From contig JBAXLO010000033.1 of NCBI GenBank assembly GCA_037134755.1, positions 1 to 29,233 of the forward strand: DNA of 29,233 nucleotides. Direction: 5' to 3'. Below are positions 23,370 through 29,233 of the stretch, piece after piece. Both the position numbers and the translations under genes were made by a program. How positions within the stretch are numbered: the stretch's first letter is position 1; the number at the start of each line of letters is the position of its first letter. The stretch comes from JBAXLO01 sp037134755. GTDB taxonomy: Bacteria; Bacteroidota; Bacteroidia; Bacteroidales; JACABE01. The notes beneath the pieces were generated by a model. That model saw nothing but the letters and a program-made list of their open reading frames with translations. It searched no databases and had not been told where the DNA came from.

Positions 23370-25589
23370 ATGAAAAAAATTAACACACTACTAATCATTT
23401 TAACCTTAATGGTTGTTTCGCTGAAAGCACAAGATGTTCAGCCAATAAATATATGGAAATTTCATGTTGGTGATGATATGAAATGGAAAGATGCTGCATT
23501 TAACGATAATGGATGGCAGGCAATTAGAGTAGATATTCCATGGGATGATCAAGGTTATAAGAAACATGAGGGTTATGGATGGTATCGCGCCAAAGTTGTA
23601 ATTCCTTCTTCTATTAAAAATAAATCTTACTTAAAAGATAGTATAAGGATTTACATAGGCAAAATAGATGAAGCTGATCAAACTTACCTTAACGGGAAGC
23701 TTATAGGGCAGAATGCAGGCATCTATACCCGCACATTTGAAGAAGCGGATTTTGCCTGGACAAAAGAAAGATGTTATTGTGTGGCTGTTAACGATCCTTC
23801 CATTAACTGGGATAAGGAAAACGTTTTCGCCATAAGGGTTTACAATAGCAGTGGAACAGGTGGTCTTTATGAAGCCAAACCGGAGGTAGGTATGCATGAC
23901 CTTATTGATTATATTAGCATAAATGCAGGCGAAACTTCATTTAAACAGAAAGACAATAATCAATTTGAGAATACCATTGAAGTGGTTAATAGTTACAAGT
24001 CTACAAAGATTAGCGGAAAGCTAAAGATATCTGTAAAATTAAATGATAAGACTACTCCTAACTGGGATAGGGAAATGGAACTTACTATAAAACCAATGGA
24101 GCATTATAAATTTACAGCTGATTTCCCTATTTTCGACAACTCAAGTGTTATTTATTCCTTTACTGAAAGCCTAAGTAAGCGTACTATTATAACTTCTTTG
24201 GAGGTACCTTATATCTTAACTCCTAAAGCAGCTAAAACTCCTAAAATTAATGGAGCTAAAGTGTTTGGAGTACGTCCTTTGCACCCTTTCCTCTTTACAA
24301 TTGCTGCAACAGGTCAACGTCCTATTACATATAGTGCAGAAGGCTTGCCTAATGGTTTAACTTTAGATAAATCAACAGGTATAATTACGGGGAACATTCC
24401 CGCTAAGGGCACATTTAAAGTAAAACTAAGTGTTGAAAATAGTTTGGGTAAGAACTCAAGAGACTTTACAATTGTTTGTGGCGATGCTATTTGCCTAACA
24501 CCACAGATGGGCTGGAATAGTTGGAACTGCTGGGGCCTAAGTGTAAGCGAAGAGAAGGTAAAAAGCTCAACGGATGCCATGCTTTCGAGCGGACTTATCA
24601 ATCATGGCTGGACTTATATGAATATAGATGATGGTTGGGAGTTGGTTCATAAAGGTGATTCAATAACTTGTAATGAGAAGTTTCCGGATATGAAAAGACT
24701 AGCTGATTATGTGCATTCAAAAGGTTTAAAGTTGGGGATATATTCTTCGCCCGGTCCTAAAACATGTGGTGGTTACGAAGGAACGTTTAACTACGAACAG
24801 GCTGATGCAAGAAATTATGCAGCCTGGGGTATAGATTATCTTAAATATGATTGGTGTAGCTACGAAACTGTTGCTTGTAATGATACAGATAGGTTGCAAA
24901 AGCCTTATAAGACAATGCAAAAAGCATTATCGAAAGTAAACAGGGATATCATTTACAGTTTGTGCCAGTATGGGATGGGTGATGTATGGAAATGGGGTGC
25001 AAATGTAAGCGGAAACTCCTGGAGAACAACCGGTGATATCACAGATTCATGGGGAAGCCTATCGGAAATAGGTTTTAATCAGGATGTATGCTCACCATAT
25101 TCTCAACCCGGACATTGGAATGATCCTGATATGTTAGTTGTTGGCAAAGTTGGCTGGGGTCCTAGTTTACATAACACACGCCTTAGTCCAAGCGAACAAT
25201 ATACACATATAAGTTTGTGGGCTTTATTGTCGGCACCTTTACTTATTGGCTGTGATTTAAGTCAGTTAGACGACTTTACTCTTAATCTTCTTTCAAATGA
25301 TGAGGTTATTGATATAGATCAGGATCCTTTGGGCAAAGGAGCTAATAGAGTAGTTAAAAAAGATGATTATCAGGTTTGGTCAAAGCCATTGGAAGACGGT
25401 TCAATAGCTGTTGGTATCTTTAATTTAGGTACTGATTTAAAAAAGATAACAGTAAACTGGAACGAATTAAATATTAAAGGTAGTAAAACTTTAAGAGATG
25501 TATGGAGACAGAAGGATTTAGGTAAATTTAAAGATTCATTTACTACAAACGTTCCTTCACATGGTGTGATGCTGGTTAGGGTTTATTAA
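23370..25589 (+). CDS. Secreted GH27 glycosidase (alpha-galactosidase type) with N-terminal sugar-binding and Ig-like domains
   Basis: A 739-residue exported glycoside hydrolase. The signal peptide is about residues 1-20 (ending SLKAQ). A jelly-roll sugar-binding domain follows at about 25-180 (WKDAAFNDNGWQAIRVDIPWDD; GWYRAKVVIP; YLNGKLIGQ). A putative Ig domain covers about 305-372 (GLPNGLTLDKSTGIITGNIP). The GH27 barrel begins at about 378 (PQMGWNSWNCWG, NIDDGWE). The nucleophile is D494 in YLKYDWC, and the acid/base is D556 in WRTTGDITDSW by comparison with human alpha-galactosidase A (D170, D231). GHWNDPDMLVVG is also present, and a C-terminal beta domain ends the protein. GH27 includes alpha-galactosidases, alpha-N-acetylgalactosaminidases and beta-L-arabinopyranosidases; the substrate is not decided here. 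The TonB receptor gene follows 85 nt downstream. There is no T9SS tail, so it is probably periplasmic. Confidence 0.92.
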   Translation: MKKINTLLIILTLMVVSLKAQDVQPINIWKFHVGDDMKWKDAAFNDNGWQAIRVDIPWDDQGYKKHEGYGWYRAKVVIPSSIKNKSYLKDSIRIYIGKIDEADQTYLNGKLIGQNAGIYTRTFEEADFAWTKERCYCVAVNDPSINWDKENVFAIRVYNSSGTGGLYEAKPEVGMHDLIDYISINAGETSFKQKDNNQFENTIEVVNSYKSTKISGKLKISVKLNDKTTPNWDREMELTIKPMEHYKFTADFPIFDNSSVIYSFTESLSKRTIITSLEVPYILTPKAAKTPKINGAKVFGVRPLHPFLFTIAATGQRPITYSAEGLPNGLTLDKSTGIITGNIPAKGTFKVKLSVENSLGKNSRDFTIVCGDAICLTPQMGWNSWNCWGLSVSEEKVKSSTDAMLSSGLINHGWTYMNIDDGWELVHKGDSITCNEKFPDMKRLADYVHSKGLKLGIYSSPGPKTCGGYEGTFNYEQADARNYAAWGIDYLKYDWCSYETVACNDTDRLQKPYKTMQKALSKVNRDIIYSLCQYGMGDVWKWGANVSGNSWRTTGDITDSWGSLSEIGFNQDVCSPYSQPGHWNDPDMLVVGKVGWGPSLHNTRLSPSEQYTHISLWALLSAPLLIGCDLSQLDDFTLNLLSNDEVIDIDQDPLGKGANRVVKKDDYQVWSKPLEDGSIAVGIFNLGTDLKKITVNWNELNIKGSKTLRDVWRQKDLGKFKDSFTTNVPSHGVMLVRVY

Positions 25590-25597
25590 AATATTAT

Positions 25598-25625
25598 GTA
25601 GGGACATGACATGTCATGTCCCTAC
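25598..25625. repeat. 28-bp perfect palindrome (REP-like), copy 1
   Basis: GTAGGGACATGACA (25598-25611) is followed by its exact complement (25612-25625). It lies between the glycosidase and TonB receptor genes. It shares GTAG, GAC, T and CA per arm with the palindrome at 28105-28132. It may also act as a transcription-attenuating hairpin, but there is no T-tract. Confidence 0.8.
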
Positions 25626-25674
25626 TTTGAACATTTCATCTATATCACTGTTTTATTGATTCAAAAAGAATCGA

Positions 25675-28101
25675 ATGAAACATTTAATTATAACATTACT
25701 ACTATTACTATCAGTAAATTTATTTGCCCAGAAGACAGGAACTATTTATGGTACTGTAAAAGATAAAGAAACTCAGGAAACAATGGTTGGTGTAACGGTA
25801 TTAATAGAAAATACTAACATCGCAACTGCTACCGATGTGGAAGGGAAGTTTAAATTAACTGGAATCCCACCTAAGAGTTATAATCTTAAGTTCCAACTTA
25901 TAGGTTTTAAACCTTTAACATTATATAATATTAATGTTAGCACAGGTAATTCTATGAGTTTAAATGCCGAGATGGAAACTCAATCAAAAGAACTTAATCA
26001 GGTCGTAATTACTGCCAATAGCTATGGCAAACAAACCGAAACACCTTTATCAGTTCAAAGCCTTACGGCAGAAGAAATCAAAAGCAATCCGGGAGGTAAC
26101 TTTGATATATCTAAAGCATTACAGATATTGCCGGGTGTAAGCGGGACTACTGCAACAGCAGGCTTTAGAAATGACATAATTGTTAGAGGTGGTTCGCCTA
26201 ATGAGAATGTTTATTACCTTGACGGGATAGAAGTTCCACAGATAAATCATTTTGCTACACAAGGTAGTGCAGGAGGTCCGGTTGGCATTCTTAATGTTTC
26301 GTTTATTGAAGACGCTTCCTTAAGCAGCAGCAGTTTTAATGCTAAATATGACAATGCCCTTTCGTCTGTACTTCAATTTAAACAGAGAGATGGCAACCCA
26401 TATAAATATGAAGGAAACTTTAGATTAAGCAGCACCGAATTGGCTGGCACATTTGAAGGTCCAATTGGCAAAAAAGCTACCTTTATGGCTTCAGCAGGTC
26501 GCTCTTATCTTCAGTATTTGTTTGAAGCAATTGACTTACCTATCCGCCCTAACTATTGGGACTTCCAATATAAGATTACCTATAAAATAGATCCAAAAAC
26601 AACTTTAACATCAATAGGTATTGGTGCTATTGATGATTATAGTTTTGCAGTTCCTAAGAAATCTTCTCCCGAAAATGAATATGTTTTAAGAGCTTATCCT
26701 CTGATTAATCAGTGGACTTATACAATGGGTGTGAGTTTAAAGCATCTTATCAATAAAGGATATTGGAATTTATCTTTAAGCAGGAATATGTTTAACAATC
26801 GTTTGGATCAGTTTGAAGATGCTCAGAATAATGACGAAAGTAAAAGAACTCTTAAAACTGTTTCGGAAGAGATTGAAAATAAACTTCGCTTTGATGTAAA
26901 TAAAATGATGGATGGGTGGAAGCTTAGCTACGGATTAATGGCTCAATATGTAGAATATAACAACAATACTTTTGCTGTTTTGCGTAAGCAAATATTAGAC
27001 ACAACAGGAGCTGTCATATCTCCGGCTTATACTTTAAACTTTACTACTGCTTTGGAGTTCTTTAAGTATGGTGCTTTTGCATCATTAAATAAAAAATTAC
27101 TTGATGATAAGCTATCTTTAACTATTGGCATTCGAACTGATGGTAATTCATTTATGACAAATGGTAATAACTTTATTAAAAACATCTCTCCACGTGTAGC
27201 TCTGTCGTATGCTCTTAATACTAAATGGAATATTAACGCAAGTGTTGGAAGATATTCTAAAATACCTATCTATACTGTCTTAGGTTTCAAAGATAATGCA
27301 GGTAGTTTTGTTAATAAAGACAATGATTATATCTTTTGCAATCATTTTGTAACAGGCTTGGAATACAATCCAAATAACTCTTTGCGAATGACTTTGGAGG
27401 GCTTTTATAAACAGTACAGTAATTATCCTGTTTCTTATTACAATGGTATTTCTTTAGCTAATGAAGGTGGTGATTTCGGTGCAATAGGTAACGAAAGGAT
27501 AGCAAGTACCGGTAAAGGGCGTTCGTATGGAATAGAGTTATTTGCACAACAAAAACTTATTAATAATTTCTTTATTACAGCATCTTACACCTTCTTTTGG
27601 AGCGAGTTTACAGGTATAAATAACGAATATATTCCTTCTGCTTGGGATACACGTCATTTGTTATCTTGTATTTTGGGTAAGAAGTTTAACAAGGGATGGG
27701 AGATGGGATTGAAATTCAGGTTTACCGGAGGTTCTCCTTACACTCCTTTTGATATGGTTTCTTCTCAACAAAATTATGCAACTACAGGTGTAGGACTTTT
27801 AGATTATAGTAAATTAAATACCTTAAAACTACAACCTTTTAAAGAAGTTGATTTACGTATCGACAAGAAAATATACGCTAAACATGTTTGTTATGATATC
27901 TATTTAGATTTTACCAATGCTTTTATGTTTAGTAATGTAGGTATTCCAAGTTATACCTTTAAAAGAAAAGCTGATAATTCGGGGTTTGCAACTACTGATG
28001 GCAATACTTTAAAGGCTGATGGTAGCAACGGTATCCCAATTATATTAAATAATCAAAGTACTAATTTTACACCTTCTTTAGGATTTATAATTGAATTTTA
28101 A
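25675..28101 (+). CDS. TonB-dependent receptor with carboxypeptidase-like regulatory domain
   Basis: An outer-membrane active-transport receptor of 808 residues. The signal peptide is about residues 1-18 (ending LFAQ). A carboxypeptidase-like regulatory (CarboxypepD_reg) domain covers about 20-105 (GTIYGTVKDKETQETMVGVT; DVEGKFKLTGIPPKSYNLKF). The plug follows at about 115-230 (ELNQVVITANSYG, LSVQSLTAEEIKSNPG, LQILPGVSGT, DIIVRGGSPNENVYYLDGIEVP). The remainder is a long beta-barrel ending in phenylalanine (LGFIIEF), the usual outer-membrane assembly signal. It is shorter than SusC (about 1000) and no susD gene is adjacent, so it is a general TonB receptor rather than a SusC/D pair. The GH27 gene just upstream on the same strand suggests, without proof, uptake of a galactoside or arabinoside product. 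Its ligand is unknown. Confidence 0.93.
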   Translation: MKHLIITLLLLLSVNLFAQKTGTIYGTVKDKETQETMVGVTVLIENTNIATATDVEGKFKLTGIPPKSYNLKFQLIGFKPLTLYNINVSTGNSMSLNAEMETQSKELNQVVITANSYGKQTETPLSVQSLTAEEIKSNPGGNFDISKALQILPGVSGTTATAGFRNDIIVRGGSPNENVYYLDGIEVPQINHFATQGSAGGPVGILNVSFIEDASLSSSSFNAKYDNALSSVLQFKQRDGNPYKYEGNFRLSSTELAGTFEGPIGKKATFMASAGRSYLQYLFEAIDLPIRPNYWDFQYKITYKIDPKTTLTSIGIGAIDDYSFAVPKKSSPENEYVLRAYPLINQWTYTMGVSLKHLINKGYWNLSLSRNMFNNRLDQFEDAQNNDESKRTLKTVSEEIENKLRFDVNKMMDGWKLSYGLMAQYVEYNNNTFAVLRKQILDTTGAVISPAYTLNFTTALEFFKYGAFASLNKKLLDDKLSLTIGIRTDGNSFMTNGNNFIKNISPRVALSYALNTKWNINASVGRYSKIPIYTVLGFKDNAGSFVNKDNDYIFCNHFVTGLEYNPNNSLRMTLEGFYKQYSNYPVSYYNGISLANEGGDFGAIGNERIASTGKGRSYGIELFAQQKLINNFFITASYTFFWSEFTGINNEYIPSAWDTRHLLSCILGKKFNKGWEMGLKFRFTGGSPYTPFDMVSSQQNYATTGVGLLDYSKLNTLKLQPFKEVDLRIDKKIYAKHVCYDIYLDFTNAFMFSNVGIPSYTFKRKADNSGFATTDGNTLKADGSNGIPIILNNQSTNFTPSLGFIIEF

Positions 28102-28104
28102 AAC

Positions 28105-28132
28105 GTAGAGACGTTGCATGCAACGTCTCTAC
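28105..28132. repeat. 28-bp perfect palindrome (REP-like), copy 2
   Basis: GTAGAGACGTTGCA (28105-28118) is followed by its exact complement (28119-28132). It begins 3 nt after the TonB receptor stop codon. Compared with the copy at 25598, four positions per arm differ and all four are compensated on the other arm. It lies in a convergent gap and could also serve as a weak terminator hairpin. Confidence 0.8.
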
Positions 28133-28141
28133 TCAGAAATA

Positions 28142-28924
28142 TTATTTAACTATCTTATGGATATAATTCTTTTTATTATCTGTAAGAATCATAATAAAAT
28201 AAACTCCCCTACTAATATTATCAATATCAATATTAACAGATTTACTGTTATTAGCATTGATTGTTTTAACCAATTGACCATTTATATTTAATAATTCAAC
28301 AGTATTAATATTGTTATTAGCATCTTCTGAAACTATTTTTATTTGGTTTTGATTATTATAAAACTTAAAGCCATTATCATTACTTAAGATTGTTTCATTA
28401 ATACCTGTGACTTTATTCCCGGCAAGGATAGTTGTATTAGGAGTATTTTCGTAAGCATAATCTTTATACGTAACAGTATAATTATCGGCAGTTCCGGTAA
28501 CATACACTCTTATCCAGCCATAATGAACATTACCACTTATTAGGAATTTCACACCTAAATATTTATCAACATTAAGTGGGAATGTAGTTGCACCTCCCCA
28601 TCCAGTTACCTCACAATCACCTGCTCCTATAAAATTACCTGTTGAGCCTATTGGAGCATTCAATGCCATACCTAAAGCTTCATCCCAGCCTGATGCAGCA
28701 GTACCCGAAGCAATAATATTGCACCCAGTTATGTATGTAATATAATCTCCGACACATGTCCCTCCGCCCCCGTTTGAGATAGTAAACTCAGCAGTACCGC
28801 TATTGTCCATATTTATAGAGGCAGGTTGCCCGTCGGTAATGTCAGTGTAAACAATAGTTGCTTTTACACTCAAAAAAGATGTTGTAAATGCTATGCAAAG
28901 CATTAAGAAAATAGTTTTCTTCAT
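28142..28924 (-). CDS. Secreted protein with T9SS type A sorting domain
   Basis: A 260-residue secreted protein of unknown role. The signal peptide is about residues 1-22 (MKKTIFLMLCIAFTTSFLSVKA). The body (about 23-172) is a compact beta-rich domain with TDGQPASINMDNSGTAEF, KYLGVKFLISGNVHYGWIRV and KDYAYENTPNTTILAG. This pattern is seen in other Bacteroidota secreted proteins of unknown function, often with cysteines (two near residue 56-70 and one in GAGDCEVTGW). The last about 75 residues are a T9SS type A sorting domain: FYNNQNQIKIVS, VELLNINGQLVKTI and ISRGVYFIMILTDNKKNYIHKIVK. Secretion across the outer membrane and surface attachment are therefore expected. It is convergent with the TonB receptor gene and preceded by a candidate ECF-type promoter. 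Confidence 0.9.
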   Translation of the reverse strand: MKKTIFLMLCIAFTTSFLSVKATIVYTDITDGQPASINMDNSGTAEFTISNGGGGTCVGDYITYITGCNIIASGTAASGWDEALGMALNAPIGSTGNFIGAGDCEVTGWGGATTFPLNVDKYLGVKFLISGNVHYGWIRVYVTGTADNYTVTYKDYAYENTPNTTILAGNKVTGINETILSNDNGFKFYNNQNQIKIVSEDANNNINTVELLNINGQLVKTINANNSKSVNIDIDNISRGVYFIMILTDNKKNYIHKIVK

Positions 28925-29014
28925 TTTAAAATTTGGTTATTATTATTATTTATTAAAATTAATATTGTTAATTTAAGTGATCTACTTAATAAAATAGATT
29001 CAACACAGTATAAT

Positions 29015-29043
29015 GACAATTCTTTTTTGCAAAAGGTTGCCTG
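29015..29043 (-). promoter_or_regulatory. Candidate ECF-sigma promoter of the 260-residue T9SS gene
   Basis: Minus strand: CAGGCAACCTTTT (29043-29031), then TTGTC, with exactly 17 nt between AACC and GTC. It is the same arrangement as at 10258-10286. The leader to the ATG at 28924 would be roughly 80 nt. Confidence 0.55.
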
Positions 29044-29152
29044 AGCTGAATAAAATTGATTATTTTGATTAAATCTGCTAAAAAAAGGTTTATTTTATGA
29101 TTTAAATCGAAAACCTGAAAAACATAACTGCCTGATCGAACTTATGGGTGAG

Positions 29153-29233
29153 GTGTGTAGAAATATTCCTTTGCTAAAATAGATCTATTTGTAGTGTGTA
29201 CAAATATTCCCTTGCTAAAATAGATCTATTTGT
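29153..29233. repeat. 41-bp tandem repeat running off the window edge
   Basis: Copy 1 starts at 29153 and copy 2 at 29194; copy 2 reaches the last base of the window. They differ at two positions. Each contains the 14-bp perfect palindrome AAATAGATCTATTT (29177-29190 and 29218-29231). The number of copies beyond the edge is unknown. There are no unique spacers, so it is not a CRISPR array. Confidence 0.8.

Noticed and set aside
29153..29233. CRISPR array
   Set aside because: The two copies are nearly identical across the whole 41-bp unit, with no unique spacer, and no cas gene is in the window.

Overview
The window is low-G+C DNA from a member of the Bacteroidota. The evidence is taxonomic in several independent ways: proteins carrying type IX secretion (T9SS) C-terminal sorting domains of both type A and type B (CHU_C/gliding-associated), a TonB-dependent receptor with an N-terminal carboxypeptidase-like regulatory domain, TAnnTTTG promoter -7 elements in front of several genes, and almost no Shine-Dalgarno sequences. 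A 2-oxoglutarate dehydrogenase complex and a Cu/Zn superoxide dismutase suggest an organism that respires oxygen or at least meets it. No rRNA, tRNA, CRISPR array, transposase or phage gene was seen.

Layout. Positions 1-3131 (+) hold the 3' part of sucA and a complete sucB: E1 and E2 of 2-oxoglutarate dehydrogenase. A hairpin-rich convergent gap (3132-3386) follows. Positions 3387-5981 are a folate-precursor block: pabA (+) diverges from pabB-pabC-ridA (-), with pabB and pabC overlapping. Then come two single genes on +, sodC and an RluA-family pseudouridine synthase, each with its own terminator. Positions 7807-16134 are dominated by two large secreted T9SS type B proteins on -, of 798 and 1492 residues. 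Between them lie a small outer-membrane barrel protein and an eroded region holding the last 37 codons of a lost T9SS type A protein. A membrane-anchored class-A-beta-lactamase-like serine hydrolase (-) and an ABC-F ribosome-associated ATPase (+) follow. Next is an rfbA-prenyl synthase pair (-): dTDP-glucose synthesis and isoprenoid chain synthesis. The last 6 kb hold a small broken gene, a secreted GH27 glycosidase, a TonB-dependent receptor and a 260-residue T9SS type A protein.

The most unusual material is non-coding. Two intergenic regions (16406-16615 and 22370-22621) are ladders of 21-bp units kept in exact register for 10 and 12 units. One is G+C-rich and the other A+T-rich, yet both keep a GAAG-n-C ... 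TGCA pattern. In the second, a 9-bp box occurs in both orientations without breaking the register. Twenty-one base pairs is two turns of B-DNA, so the boxes lie on one face of the helix. I do not recognise this element.

Other non-coding signals: two T9SS cargo genes share an identical extracytoplasmic-function-type promoter (AGGCAACC, AACC-17 nt-GTC); two related 28-bp perfect palindromes flank the TonB receptor gene with fully compensated differences; a 57-nt near-perfect hairpin lies downstream of sucB; and a 41-bp tandem repeat runs off the right edge.
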